Notes: generated by a model not told the origin, from the letters alone. A stretch of 61,074 nucleotides of DNA from an uncultured Eubacteriales bacterium (GCA_900552105.1 URYH01000003.1:1-61074); one strand, 5' to 3'. Counted from the stretch's first letter, positions 49,980 to 59,610 are shown. Made by a program: numbers and translations.

Positions 49980-50771
49980 TTAGCGAAGATTAAATATTGT
50001 GGTTGGTCGGTCTTGCCGTGCAATATCAATTCTGATGTTTTCTCCCTGCTTGATGCCGTGTTCATCAAGATAGGTGCAAACCGTGTTGAACGCCAACTCG
50101 GGCGTGTTGTTCTTTTCGCTCAAATGACTGAGCACAACTTGCTTTGTTCCATATCCCGAAAGTTTTTCAATCGCTTTTGCCGATGCAACATTTGACAAAT
50201 GCCCGCGACTCGACAAAATTCTGCGTTTGAGCGACAAAGGATAATTTGGATTGTCCATAAGCATTTGCTCGTCATGATTTGCTTCAAGATAAACCAACAC
50301 ACTTCCCGCAACTTGCGACAAAATTCTATCATTAGTTTGCCCCAAGTCTGTCAAAATACTAAATTTTTTGCCATTTTGTTCAAAACAAAAGCCAAAACAC
50401 GAAAAACTGTCATGCGGAAGTTTTATTGGAGTTATTTTGATTTTGCCAATTTCAAAAGGCAATTCAAAAAAAGCCATTTGATTAACTGGATTGACGTTGC
50501 TTTGTTTTGCAAGAATTGCTTGCCATTCGTCAACATGGGCATAAATTTTTTTGTTATATTTTTTCGAAAGCGTTGCAAGACTTCTGATGTGGTCAATATG
50601 TTCATGAGAAATGACAACGGCATCAATATCGTCAATCGTGACACCAAGCATGCCGAGTCTTGCCGACAAATCATTTATTGTCAGCCCGCAATCGACCAAT
50701 ATTTTTGTTTTATCCCCCTCAACATAGGTGCAGTTGCCCGCACTCCCGCTTGCGAGGTTGCAAACTCTCAT
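49980..50771 (-). CDS. walJ: MBL-fold hydrolase WalJ (YycJ)
   Basis: 263 residues. Metallo-beta-lactamase motifs: ASGSAGNCTYVE, ILVDCGL, ISHEHIDHI (HxHxDH), VYLEANHDEQML and SRGHLSN. WalJ/YycJ are 5'-3' exonuclease-like proteins linked to replication coordination. It is the first gene of the walJ-htrA group; walRK are not present in the window. AGGAGAA precedes the ATG. Confidence 0.88.
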   Translation of the reverse strand: MRVCNLASGSAGNCTYVEGDKTKILVDCGLTINDLSARLGMLGVTIDDIDAVVISHEHIDHIRSLATLSKKYNKKIYAHVDEWQAILAKQSNVNPVNQMAFFELPFEIGKIKITPIKLPHDSFSCFGFCFEQNGKKFSILTDLGQTNDRILSQVAGSVLVYLEANHDEQMLMDNPNYPLSLKRRILSSRGHLSNVASAKAIEKLSGYGTKQVVLSHLSEKNNTPELAFNTVCTYLDEHGIKQGENIRIDIARQDRPTTIFNLR

Positions 50772-50839
50772 TTCTCCTCCAAAACTTTTTTAGTATATCA
50801 CACAAAAAAGTCAAAGTGTATAATATTTTCAAAATTTGT

Positions 50840-50868
50840 TTGACACGAAATTTATAAATATGGATAAT
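50840..50868 (+). promoter_or_regulatory. Promoter of the rubrerythrin gene
   Basis: TTGACA (50840-50845), a 17-bp spacer, GATAAT (50863-50868), followed by a short leader with AAAGGAG. Confidence 0.7.
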
Positions 50869-50890
50869 AAAGAAAAAAGGAGAAAAACAT

Positions 50891-51430
50891 ATGGAATTAA
50901 AAGGTTCAAAAACAGAAAAAAATCTTATGGAAGCTTTCGCTGGCGAAAGCCAAGCAAGAAATAAATACACCTACTTTGCTTCGCAAGCAAAAAAGGACGG
51001 ATTTGTTCAAATTGCAAACATCTTTGAAGAAACCGCAAACAACGAAAAAGAGCACGCAAAACTTTGGTTCAAACATCTCAAAGGCGGAAAAATTCCAACA
51101 ACGGTTGAAAACTTGATTGAAGCTGCTGCTGGCGAACATGGAGAGTGGACCGACATGTATGAAAGAATGGCAAGAGAAGCAAAAGAAGAAGGCTTCAACC
51201 AAATTGCAGAGCAATTCTTGGGAGTTGCAAAAATCGAAAAAGAGCATGAAGAAAGATATCTCAAACTCCTTGAAAACATCAAAAATGGTTCAGTGTTTGA
51301 AAAAGGCGAAACCAATGTTTGGATTTGCACAAACTGCGGACATATTCATGTTGGAAAACAAGCACCACTTGTTTGCCCAGTATGTGCTCACCCACAAGCA
51401 TACTTCGAACTCCGTTCCGTCAACTACTAA
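50891..51430 (+). CDS. rbr: Rubrerythrin
   Basis: 179 residues. N-terminal ferritin-like di-iron domain (AFAGESQARNKY, FEETANNEKEHAKLW, AAGEHGEWTDMY, AKIEKEHEERYL) and C-terminal rubredoxin-like iron site (CTNCGHIHVG, CPVCAHPQAYF). It reduces hydrogen peroxide in anaerobes. AAGGAG precedes the ATG; its own promoter and terminator make it monocistronic. Confidence 0.95.
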   Translation: MELKGSKTEKNLMEAFAGESQARNKYTYFASQAKKDGFVQIANIFEETANNEKEHAKLWFKHLKGGKIPTTVENLIEAAAGEHGEWTDMYERMAREAKEEGFNQIAEQFLGVAKIEKEHEERYLKLLENIKNGSVFEKGETNVWICTNCGHIHVGKQAPLVCPVCAHPQAYFELRSVNY

Positions 51431-51439
51431 TATTTTTAC

Positions 51440-51470
51440 AAAAAAGCATCGCATTGTGCGATGCTTTTTT
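51440..51470 (+). terminator. Terminator of rubrerythrin
   Basis: A 14-bp perfect stem, AAAAAAGCATCGCA (51440-51453) with 51457-51470, loop of three. Confidence 0.85.
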
Positions 51471-51550
51471 GTTGAATTGAACCATGTATCTTCTGACATA
51501 AAGCAGGTAAGATTAAAAATTTTTCGTTTGCAACGTTTTTCGCCCGTCTT

Positions 51551-52438
51551 TTATTCCTCAATAAACCTCAAAACATCTTGCATAACTTCGTCTTTTTTTG
51601 TTTCTTGAACAAGTCCGTGGCGGAGTCCGGCATAGAGTTTCATTTGAACATTCAGTCCAAGGTCACAATAGAGGTCATAGAGTTTTTTCACTGATTTTGA
51701 ATAATCGCCGATTGGGTCATCTTCGCCAGAAATGATAAAAATTGGTTTGCGAGTGTCAATTTTTGCAAGTTCTTTCACCGAGTAAAGTTTGAGTTGATTT
51801 GAGAACATATCTTTGTAGAATGCGTTTTCAAATGGCAAAGCATTCATTTCGTCATCATAGAATTTTTTTGCTTCTTCTTCATCTGATGTTATCCAACTGC
51901 CGGTCTTAAATTTTTTCTGATATGAATTAAATGACATATTTTCGATGAGATGTGCTTTTTTGTGAGCACCACCAAAAGCACAGAACAAACCTGCCATAAA
52001 CTTCCCAAAGCGAATGAGTGGTTTTTTCATATAAGACGAACCACACAAAATCACCTTTTCATAACCAGAGTAGAGTTGGATATATCTTTGAAGAATAAAC
52101 GACCCATAGGAATGCCCAAACACATAAAGCGGAAGCGACGATTTGCTCTTTATCATTTTGCTCAAAAATATTTGGTCTTGAACAATGTTTTTGAAAAGCG
52201 TTTCGCGACACACTCCAATTTGTGACAAATCGCCCGCAGTTTTTCCATGCGCACGAAGGTCAAGTCCCACCACAGCATAACCATGTTGGTTCAAAAATTT
52301 TGCAAAATTAAAATAAGTTTTTACACTTTCTTGCATGCCGTGAATGATTTGGACAATGCCTTTTGGGTTTTCGACTTCGTCAAAGATATAAATGTGTTGT
52401 TTTGTGTTGTTATAAGTCAAAAAATCTTCTTCTTTCAT
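51551..52438 (-). CDS. Alpha/beta hydrolase, lysophospholipase/monoglyceride lipase-like
   Basis: 295 residues. Nucleophile elbow VFGHSYGSF (GxSxG), acid SGEDDP, base GLRHGLV; oxyanion region IIHGMQES. It matches the serine aminopeptidase S33-type lysophospholipases. The start ATG 52438 overlaps the glpK stop (TGATG), so it is coupled to glycerol kinase: release of glycerol from lipids followed by phosphorylation is a reasonable reading. No signal peptide, so it acts inside the cell. Confidence 0.85.
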   Translation of the reverse strand: MKEEDFLTYNNTKQHIYIFDEVENPKGIVQIIHGMQESVKTYFNFAKFLNQHGYAVVGLDLRAHGKTAGDLSQIGVCRETLFKNIVQDQIFLSKMIKSKSSLPLYVFGHSYGSFILQRYIQLYSGYEKVILCGSSYMKKPLIRFGKFMAGLFCAFGGAHKKAHLIENMSFNSYQKKFKTGSWITSDEEEAKKFYDDEMNALPFENAFYKDMFSNQLKLYSVKELAKIDTRKPIFIISGEDDPIGDYSKSVKKLYDLYCDLGLNVQMKLYAGLRHGLVQETKKDEVMQDVLRFIEE

Positions 52439-53910
52439 CACACCCTCCATTTTCTCGCGACTGCAACGCCGCGTTTCCATTTTTTGTAATCCTTTTGAAT
52501 TCTTGAATTTCGCCCGGGCAAAAATCTTGCTCGCTCCACCCAACGGAAAGCAATGTCATCAAGACTCTTAAATGCACCCATTGAGAGAGCACACATGAAG
52601 CACGCGCCCAAAATCGTGCTTTCGGTCGTTCTTGGAATGAGAATGTCAACTCTGCTTAAATCTGCTTGAAGTTGCATCAACAAACCATTTTTGGTCATTC
52701 CGCCGTCACATCGAAGGCATGTGATTTCAATGCCACTATCCCGCATTTCTTGCATCATATCTTCCGTTCGATACGCGACAGATTCAAGGCAAGCACGAAT
52801 CATATGGCACCGATTTGTTCCGCGGTCAAGCCCCAAGAATGCCCCGCGGGCAGAACTATCCCAATATGGAGACCCAAGACCTGTGAGAGCTGGGATGAAA
52901 TAAACCCCATTTGGCGATTTGACACGTGAAGCAAGTTCTTCAATCTGATTTGTGTTATCAAAAACTTTGAGTCCATCTTTAAGCCATGTCATGATGCTGC
53001 CCGCATTAAACACGCTTCCTTCATATGCATATGTCACTTTGCCGTCAATTTGATAAGCAACTGTTGTCAAAAGTTTTTCGCTTGTTCCCTCAAGCGTTTC
53101 ACCAATGTTTGCAAGCATAAAGCAACCCGTTCCATAGGTGTTTTTCACCATACCCTTTTCAAAACAGCATTGCCCAAAAAGAGCTGCTTGCTGATCTCCC
53201 AAAATTCCCGCGACATCAACTTTGCCACAAGACAATGTGGTTTTTCCAACAACACAGTTTGAGTCAACCACTTCTGCAAGCCATTCCTTTTTGACACCAA
53301 AAATTGAAAGCAGTTCATTATCCCATTTTCCCTCTTTGATGTTGTATAACATTGTTCTTGACGCATTTGTTGCATCAGTCACAAACTCTCCTGTAAGACG
53401 ATATAGCAAAAAACTATCAATCGTCCCCATGCAAAGGCGTTTTTCACGTTCAAGTTCTTTTGCTTTTGGGACATTATCATAAATCCAACGCATTTTTGTT
53501 GCAGAAAAATACGCATCAGGAATAAGCCCTGTTTTTTCACGAATAATTCTTTTTTTCTCGGCAGATAAAGCACCAATCACCTTTGCAGTTCGCCTGCACT
53601 GCCAGTTGATTGCATTATATATTGGCTGTCCGCTGATTCTGTCCCACGCAACAACTGTTTCACGCTGATTTGTTAGAGCAAGTCCCACAATCTCATGAGC
53701 ACCGATTCCCATTTCAAGACATTTTTCAACTGCGGCAATTTGAGCAGAATAAATTTCGTTCGCATCTTGTTCTACCCAACCATTTGCCGGATAAATTTGT
53801 CCAATCTTGATTGAGTGCATGTTGACAAGTTCATTTTTTTCAATATCAAACACTGCAGCACGGGCAGATGTTGTGCCCTCATCAATCGCAAGAATATATT
53901 TTCTTTTCAT
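52438..53910 (-). CDS. glpK: Glycerol kinase
   Basis: 490 residues, FGGY family. DEGTTSARAAVFD at the N-terminus, QTNQRETV-like LTNQRETVVAWD, GILGDQQAALFGQ, TYGTGCFML and PALTGLGSPYWD. It makes glycerol-3-phosphate, fuelling the FAD oxidoreductases encoded just upstream. GGGGGATAGT precedes ATG 53910. Confidence 0.95.
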   Translation of the reverse strand: MKRKYILAIDEGTTSARAAVFDIEKNELVNMHSIKIGQIYPANGWVEQDANEIYSAQIAAVEKCLEMGIGAHEIVGLALTNQRETVVAWDRISGQPIYNAINWQCRRTAKVIGALSAEKKRIIREKTGLIPDAYFSATKMRWIYDNVPKAKELEREKRLCMGTIDSFLLYRLTGEFVTDATNASRTMLYNIKEGKWDNELLSIFGVKKEWLAEVVDSNCVVGKTTLSCGKVDVAGILGDQQAALFGQCCFEKGMVKNTYGTGCFMLANIGETLEGTSEKLLTTVAYQIDGKVTYAYEGSVFNAGSIMTWLKDGLKVFDNTNQIEELASRVKSPNGVYFIPALTGLGSPYWDSSARGAFLGLDRGTNRCHMIRACLESVAYRTEDMMQEMRDSGIEITCLRCDGGMTKNGLLMQLQADLSRVDILIPRTTESTILGACFMCALSMGAFKSLDDIAFRWVERARFLPGRNSRIQKDYKKWKRGVAVARKWRV

Positions 53911-53965
53911 ACTATCCCCCAATATTGTTTAGTTTGCCAGTTTTTTAATTTTGTGTCAAACGTTC

Positions 53966-54298
53966 TCAGACCCCCGTCACAACAATATCAGCATCAGTCT
54001 TTGCAACATTTTTTATCAAAATTTCGCCAAATTGATAATTTTTTGGCGGAATCAAAGCAATTTCATGCAAAACTTCTTTAATTTTACTTTTTTCAACAGG
54101 GCAAGTGGTCTTGACCGAACAATATAAATCTTTGGAACATTTGACAATGCTCGTCACAATTCTTTTTGGACAAGTTGCCTCGTCAACCCCATATTGTTTG
54201 CCCCTTGGACACAAATTGCCCACAACACTAACTTCGTTTTCGTCTTTTGTGATTTCAAGTTGACAACCAATTGGACACATTATGCAAGTTGTTTTCAC
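53966..54298 (-). CDS. DUF1667 cysteine-rich protein
   Basis: 110 residues from GTG 54298, which overlaps the upstream stop (GTGA) and has GAGGGGG 8-10 nt before. CIMCPIGC, NLCPRGKQYG and ATCPKR resemble the Fe-S binding start of molybdopterin oxidoreductases; DUF1667 proteins regularly follow a pair of FAD oxidoreductases, as here. It probably supplies a small Fe-S electron carrier to that pair. Confidence 0.87.
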   Translation of the reverse strand: MKTTCIMCPIGCQLEITKDENEVSVVGNLCPRGKQYGVDEATCPKRIVTSIVKCSKDLYCSVKTTCPVEKSKIKEVLHEIALIPPKNYQFGEILIKNVAKTDADIVVTGV

Positions 54299-55521
54299 TC
54301 TTTTTCCCCCTCGACAAAAATTTTTAATTCTCCCGTCCCACACTTTGGGAGCTCAATTTCTTGCATGCTTCCCGGAAGAATTGCTGGACAAAATTTTTCA
54401 ACCAATATTTCCCCGTTTTGGGTCAATTTGATTTTTGCTTTTTTAAGTTTTGATTTAACCCTGAAAAATAGTTTTATATTTTGTGCGTTTTCATGAACTA
54501 TTTGAGGAATGCAATATGATATGTTGTCGTCGCAAACGACATCAAACGTTTTTTGTTTGTTTTTGTTGTTAATGTGGTTTATTGCTCCGAGTGCAGCAAT
54601 CTCGCCTTCTTCCGCCGCATTGTCCGCAAGGTCATGAATATGAAGTGAATTTCCCGCAACAAACACACCATCAAGAGATGTCATGCGATTTTCGTCAACT
54701 TTTGCATTCGCAGAACCCCCAAAAAAGTCGATTTGATTTTTCAAAAGTTCGGTTTCAGGAATAAGTCCAACCGACAGCAGAACGCAGTCACACTCAACAA
54801 ATCTTTTTGTTTCTTCAAGCGGTTTTTTGTTGTCGTCAACCTTTGCAACCCAAACGCCTTCAACTCTGTCGGTCCCAACAACTTGAATGATGGTTGAAGA
54901 ATATTCAAGTGGAATATCAAAATCTTCAACGCATTGACGAATATTTCTCTGAAGCCCAGCAGAAGTTTTTCCAATTTCAAATATTCCCGCAACATCTGCC
55001 CCTTCAAATTTGAGCCTTCTTGCAAGAATTAGTCCAATGTCGCCACTGCCCAAAATAACTGCTTTTTTGCCAACAAGTTTTCCGTGGTGGTTAATCATTT
55101 TTTGAGCAAATCCCGCAGTGTAAACACCCGAAGGTCTTGAGCCCAACAAACTCACACCACCCGCCGTTCTCTCACGAGCACCAGTTGTCACAATCACTGC
55201 TTTACACATAATCTTTTGCACGCCCTCGGCGTTTGTTATTTCAACTTGACCTTTGTTTATTTTTGTAACAAAAGAATTTGTCAAAATGTTCAAATTCTTA
55301 TTTTCAAAGTCTTCAAGCATTTTGTGCACAAATTCAGGACCTGTGAGTTCCTCCCCAAAAAATTTGAGTCCAAATCCGTTGTGAATGCATTGATTCAAAA
55401 TGCCACCCAGCCGTTCATCTCTCTCGACAAGAAGTGTTTTGTATCCATGACTTGATGCAACCTTGCTCGCATTTAGTCCCGCAGGACCACCGCCCACAAC
55501 AACAATGTCATATTTTTTCAT
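54295..55521 (-). CDS. FAD/NAD-dependent oxidoreductase, GlpB-position subunit
   Basis: 408 residues. FAD site VVVGGGPAGLNASKVA, second dinucleotide site VILGSGDIGLILARR, and the late FVAGNSLHIHDLADN. It resembles pyridine nucleotide-disulphide oxidoreductases found between the GlpA-like and DUF1667 genes in anaerobes, and would pass electrons from glycerol-3-phosphate to NAD or another acceptor. ATG 55521 overlaps the previous stop (ATGA). Confidence 0.88.
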   Translation of the reverse strand: MKKYDIVVVGGGPAGLNASKVASSHGYKTLLVERDERLGGILNQCIHNGFGLKFFGEELTGPEFVHKMLEDFENKNLNILTNSFVTKINKGQVEITNAEGVQKIMCKAVIVTTGARERTAGGVSLLGSRPSGVYTAGFAQKMINHHGKLVGKKAVILGSGDIGLILARRLKFEGADVAGIFEIGKTSAGLQRNIRQCVEDFDIPLEYSSTIIQVVGTDRVEGVWVAKVDDNKKPLEETKRFVECDCVLLSVGLIPETELLKNQIDFFGGSANAKVDENRMTSLDGVFVAGNSLHIHDLADNAAEEGEIAALGAINHINNKNKQKTFDVVCDDNISYCIPQIVHENAQNIKLFFRVKSKLKKAKIKLTQNGEILVEKFCPAILPGSMQEIELPKCGTGELKIFVEGEKE

Positions 55522-56909
55522 TTCTTCACCTCGTATGGAACAGCTTGTGAGTTTTGGTGTTCTTTGCAAATATCTGTCATGTCAATATTATTTTGTTTGG
55601 AAATTGCCTGCAAAATTCTGCTCCCGCAAAATCCACCTTGACACCTGCCCATGCCGGCACGCACTCTGCGTTTGAGTCCGTCAATTGTTTTGGGGTGTAG
55701 CGGGCTTGACATTGCCTCGTTAATTTCTCCCAAACTCACATTTTCACATCGGCACACAATTTTTCCGTAGTCTGGATTTTGTTTTATTAACTTGTTTTTT
55801 TGACGAGTTGAAAGTTTGCTCATTCTCGTGTAAGGCACGCGACGGGTTGCTTGTATTTTCCCAGTTTCGCCCAACATGCTTTTGACATACTCGCCAATCG
55901 CAATCGCGCTGGATAGCCCTGGAGAACATATTCCCGCAATATTCACAAGCCCTTCAACAAGTTTGCTTTTTTCAATCACAAAGTCGTCACCAACATAACA
56001 ACGCACACCCGCAAACTCCCTGATTGCGTCTCGTGAAGGAAAAATGCCAAACATTTCTTTTATGTTCTCCCTAATTTTTTCAAGACCGCCACTCGTCGTG
56101 TCTTTGTCATCGCACCCGTCACTTGCAGTTGGCCCCAAAAGGACATTGCCGTCAACGGTTGGCGTTGCCAAAATTCCTTTTCCGAGTTTTGTCGGGAGTG
56201 GAAAAACAGAAAGGTTGACAAATTTTGGTTCAGTTTTGTCCAAAACATAATACTCGCCTTTTCTGAATTTTAGTTCATATATTTCGCCGCCAACAAGTTT
56301 TGAGATCTCATTAAATCCCGCACCACTTGCATTGATTATGCACTTTGCTTCAATAATTTTGTCGGAATGAATAAAAAAATGTTCATTTTTGTCAATTTTT
56401 GTTATGTTTTGGCAAAATTTTATTTCTCCGCCATTGACAACCCCTTCTTCTGCAAGAGCGATTGTCAACATATATGGACTAATAAGTCCCGCATCACGAG
56501 CAAAAAGTGCGTAAGAATTTTTGCCCACAAGATTTGGACAAATTTTTTTGATTTGTTTTTTATTCAAAATTTTGAGGTGCTTAACCCCGTTGTTTTTGCC
56601 ACGCTCATAAAGTTTCTGCACCGCGGAAAGGTCATCACCAACAACAATTGCACCACAGCGAACAAATTCAATGCCCAAACGTTCTGCAAACTTTGAGATA
56701 AGAGATGCGCCCCTGACATTAAGCAAAGCTTTGAGCGTTCCTTCCTTCGCGTCAAATCCAGCATGAATAAGTCCAGAATTGGCTTTTGAGGCACCGAGTG
56801 CAACATCATTTTCTTTTTCCAAAAGAACACATTTTTTGCCCGCAAGAGTGAGTGAGTCAAACACTGCACACCCAACAACTCCGCCCCCAATTATGGCATA
56901 ATCAAACAT
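55518..56909 (-). CDS. glpA: FAD-dependent glycerol-3-phosphate dehydrogenase-like protein with BFD domain
   Basis: 463 residues. DAO fold: FAD loop YAIIGGGVVGCAVFDSL, ALGASKANSGLIHAGFD, NASGAGFNEI. The C-terminus has a BFD-like [2Fe-2S] domain (CRCENVS...RCQGGFC). Anaerobic GlpA-like or 2-hydroxyglutarate-type dehydrogenase; with glpK and DUF1667 next to it, glycerol-3-phosphate is the likely substrate. GGAGGTGAG precedes ATG 56909. Confidence 0.85.
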   Translation of the reverse strand: MFDYAIIGGGVVGCAVFDSLTLAGKKCVLLEKENDVALGASKANSGLIHAGFDAKEGTLKALLNVRGASLISKFAERLGIEFVRCGAIVVGDDLSAVQKLYERGKNNGVKHLKILNKKQIKKICPNLVGKNSYALFARDAGLISPYMLTIALAEEGVVNGGEIKFCQNITKIDKNEHFFIHSDKIIEAKCIINASGAGFNEISKLVGGEIYELKFRKGEYYVLDKTEPKFVNLSVFPLPTKLGKGILATPTVDGNVLLGPTASDGCDDKDTTSGGLEKIRENIKEMFGIFPSRDAIREFAGVRCYVGDDFVIEKSKLVEGLVNIAGICSPGLSSAIAIGEYVKSMLGETGKIQATRRVPYTRMSKLSTRQKNKLIKQNPDYGKIVCRCENVSLGEINEAMSSPLHPKTIDGLKRRVRAGMGRCQGGFCGSRILQAISKQNNIDMTDICKEHQNSQAVPYEVKK

Positions 56910-56920
56910 ATTCTCACCTC

Positions 56921-57640
56921 CTATGGTTTTGCCGATTTTCTTGTGAGCCCAGTCCACGAGAGCATTGCCCGAAAAAAGTCGCCAACATAAGTCATGAACG
57001 CCGCATGCAAAATGGCTTTGACGATTTTGATTTCATCTTCTTCCAACAAGTCCAAGTCTTCCAAAAGTTGCAGTCCAAGATTTGACGCTTCTTTTTCAAC
57101 AGCAAGCAGACGCGATTTATATATCAAAAGGACAAAGAACATAACAACCGACAACGCACAAAGCGCCGCCCCAACATAAAACGACACACCTTCAAAAAAC
57201 AAACAAACAATGCCGGCAATAAAAAGTGGTGTGATTAGTTTGCTGCCAATCGACACAAACGTTCTGATTTTTATGCATCTGCGAAACTTTTTTGTGTCCG
57301 CCTTTCTTTGCAAGGCATGTCCAAGTTCATGAGAGACAACAGCGAGTGCAGATATTGAATTGTCGCCGCCCCTATTCTCGCTCAAAATTAATGTGTTTGA
57401 AGCATAGTCATATGCATCAGAAAATTCGCCTTTTCGTGAAACAATCCCAAGCCTGCCACCAAGTTTTTTGTCGCGAACAAACTCCGCAAATTGCTCCGCC
57501 GTCAGATATGACGAGTTCTTAACATTTTGATATTCTTCAAAAAGTTGCTTGAATTTCATAAAAGAGTTTGAGGAAATCGAAATTGCCACAACCAAAAACA
57601 AAACGAGAACAACAATCGCAATAATAATCGCAATCTTCAT
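56921..57640 (-). CDS. YugP-like membrane zinc metallopeptidase
   Basis: 239 residues. N-terminal membrane helix (2-24) and two to three further helices (about 140-185). HExxH in VVSHELGHALQRKAD. Neutral zinc metallopeptidase 2 family; its role is unknown. The start overlaps the MBL gene stop (ATGA) with GGGGGATTG before it. It is transcribed into the glp group after an 11-bp gap. Confidence 0.87.
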   Translation of the reverse strand: MKIAIIIAIVVLVLFLVVAISISSNSFMKFKQLFEEYQNVKNSSYLTAEQFAEFVRDKKLGGRLGIVSRKGEFSDAYDYASNTLILSENRGGDNSISALAVVSHELGHALQRKADTKKFRRCIKIRTFVSIGSKLITPLFIAGIVCLFFEGVSFYVGAALCALSVVMFFVLLIYKSRLLAVEKEASNLGLQLLEDLDLLEEDEIKIVKAILHAAFMTYVGDFFRAMLSWTGLTRKSAKP

Positions 57641-58248
57641 TCAATCCCCCACAATCTTAATTCTTCGCCAACCATTGTTTTTTCGCCATGACCTGGATAT
57701 ATATTGAAGTTCTTTGGAAAACTCAAAACCTTGTTTATTGACTTGATTTCGTCAAGTTCATTTCCTGTTGGCAAGTCGGTCCTGCCAACACCACCACGAA
57801 AAATCAAGTCGCCAACAAAAATATTGTCTTGGGCAACAAAACTCATTGAATCGTCTGTGTGTCCTGGCGTCTGAAAACACAAAAATTTTTCACCGCCAAC
57901 CTCAATCTCGTCACCATCACGAACAAAACTGATTTTGTCTTCGCACCCTTCAACCGAAAATGCCCTGTCACCATAAAATTGTTTTTCGTGATGAACAATT
58001 TTTTCATAACACTTTTTATGCATATAACATTTTGCGTCAAAGGTTTTCAAAATGTTTTCAAGGTTTGAAGCATGGTCAAAATGCGAATGTGTGAGAAAAA
58101 CTGCGTCAAGTTTTCGCTCACCAATCACTCGCTTTATTTGTTCGACTGTTGCCGTCGCTTCAACCATGGCAACAAAACTCTCGCCAACAATCAAATAGTT
58201 GTTGGTTGCAAGCGGTGTTGAAACAAGAGTTTTTATTTCAAATTGCAT
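57637..58248 (-). CDS. MBL-fold hydrolase, glyoxalase II-like (YqgX type)
   Basis: 203 residues. THSHFDHASN (HxHxDH), TPGHTDDSM, FVGDLIFRGGVGRTDLP and YPGHGEKT give the full metal set of glyoxalase II-like hydrolases. A thioester substrate is likely. It is first or second in the operon leading to YugP and glp. Confidence 0.88.
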   Translation of the reverse strand: MQFEIKTLVSTPLATNNYLIVGESFVAMVEATATVEQIKRVIGERKLDAVFLTHSHFDHASNLENILKTFDAKCYMHKKCYEKIVHHEKQFYGDRAFSVEGCEDKISFVRDGDEIEVGGEKFLCFQTPGHTDDSMSFVAQDNIFVGDLIFRGGVGRTDLPTGNELDEIKSINKVLSFPKNFNIYPGHGEKTMVGEELRLWGIE

Positions 58249-58254
58249 ATTTTA

Positions 58255-58500
58255 TTATTCACCAAACTTTTCATTTTTGTCAATCAAAGCAACATATTCC
58301 AAAAATTTATGTTCGCGAATTGGCATCACGCTGCCATCTTTGAAATATATGAGAAGTGCGGGCGAAATATTGTTATATTCTTGAACAAACTCAAATTTCT
58401 CAACCCCCACCTGTGCAATCATTTTTTTAACCTTTGCATGATAATTAAAATACATATATTTATTATTATCAAAAACATCAATAATAAAAGAATAAAGCAT
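58255..58500 (-). CDS. Hypothetical thioredoxin-like-sized protein
   Basis: 81 residues from ATG 58500. It reads EFVQEYNNISPALLIYFKDGSVMPIREHKFLEY, reminiscent of the C-terminal half of a thioredoxin-like fold (cis-proline region TPALLIFKDG), but there is no CxxC. It lies 6 bp before the MBL gene. The start is uncertain; the frame extends to 58572 on the divergent side. Confidence 0.5.
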   Translation of the reverse strand: MLYSFIIDVFDNNKYMYFNYHAKVKKMIAQVGVEKFEFVQEYNNISPALLIYFKDGSVMPIREHKFLEYVALIDKNEKFGE

Positions 58501-58506
58501 TATTGG

Positions 58507-58534
58507 TTGCCAATTATTTTTGTTTTGATATAAT
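58507..58534 (+). promoter_or_regulatory. Promoter of the nucleoside hydrolase gene
   Basis: TTGCCA (58507-58512), a 16-bp spacer, TATAAT (58529-58534). Confidence 0.65.
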
Positions 58535-58560
58535 AAAAAAGATAAAAAGGAGCGACCCAC

Positions 58561-59499
58561 GTGAAAAAACAAGAAAAGCTTAAACTAATTGTTGATACAG
58601 ACCCAGGAGTTGATGATGTCGCGGCATTAATGTATGCATTTTTTGAAGATAAATTTGATATAAAACTTCTCACAACAAATTCTGGCAATCGTCCAATCGA
58701 AATAACAACAAGAAACACTCTCCATCTTTTGGAAAAATATGGACTTGATATCCCTGTCGCAAAAGGAGCAGAAAAGCCACTTTGTCGCGAAAGACTTGAT
58801 GCAGCTCACATTCACGGTCTTGAAGGAATGGGCACATATCTGCCACAAGAACCAAAACATCTGAAATGTGTTGAGGGAAGTGCTGAAGACAACATGTTCA
58901 GAGTCATCAAAGAAAATCCAAATGAAATCACATTATGCCTTTTGGGACCCCAAACAAACGCGGCACTACTTTTCAAAAAATATCCGGAAGCTGCCAAACT
59001 TTTGAAACAAATCATTTTTATGGGCGGCTCACCATATGGCTACAAGAAAACAAAACCTCACATTTCTTTCAACATTTCTTCCGACCCCGAAGCAGTCGAC
59101 ATCGTCCTCAAGTCTAAAGTGCCAATTGTGATGGTCCCAAGCGAACTCGGAAGACGCATGACCCATCTAAATTATGAGCAAGTTATGGAACTATCAAAAA
59201 TTAACGACAGCGGAAAGTTTATGCTGGAAATGTATAAGGAATATTGGGAACCGGGCTTTGAGGACCAAAGAGTTGCAACAAATGACACTTGTGCATTCTT
59301 ATACCTTGTTGATCCAAAAATGTTCAAAGCAAAACGCGGGGATATTTCAGTTGACCTAAATGAAATGCCTGGGAAAATCACAATAAACTTTTCCCGACAC
59401 GGAAAGTCACTGGTTCTCATGAATGCAAATGGCAGAAAATCATACAAACTCATCAAAGAAAGCATCAAGCGACTAGATAAATTTAAATTTTATAACTAA
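58561..59499 (+). CDS. Inosine-uridine preferring nucleoside hydrolase
   Basis: 312 residues, starting with GTG (AAGGAG 8 nt upstream). VDTDPGVDDVAALMYA is the calcium/ribose-binding signature; LLGPQTNAALL and FMGGSPYG follow, and FNISSDPEAV is the later binding motif. It releases bases from ribonucleosides for salvage. Monocistronic with its own terminator. Confidence 0.9.
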   Translation: MKKQEKLKLIVDTDPGVDDVAALMYAFFEDKFDIKLLTTNSGNRPIEITTRNTLHLLEKYGLDIPVAKGAEKPLCRERLDAAHIHGLEGMGTYLPQEPKHLKCVEGSAEDNMFRVIKENPNEITLCLLGPQTNAALLFKKYPEAAKLLKQIIFMGGSPYGYKKTKPHISFNISSDPEAVDIVLKSKVPIVMVPSELGRRMTHLNYEQVMELSKINDSGKFMLEMYKEYWEPGFEDQRVATNDTCAFLYLVDPKMFKAKRGDISVDLNEMPGKITINFSRHGKSLVLMNANGRKSYKLIKESIKRLDKFKFYN

Positions 59500-59505
59500 T
59501 AATCA

Positions 59506-59541
59506 AAAAATCCCTATAGCAACCCTATGGGGATTTTTTTG
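59506..59541 (+). terminator. Terminator of the nucleoside hydrolase
   Basis: AAAAATCCCTATAG (59506-59519) pairs with CTATGGGGATTTTT (59525-59538), one G-T pair. Confidence 0.8.
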
Positions 59542-59610
59542 TTGCAAAATATATTCGAAATTATGTCCAAATCCATAAAATTGGAGAAAATGAGCCTGCA
59601 GAATTTTTAT

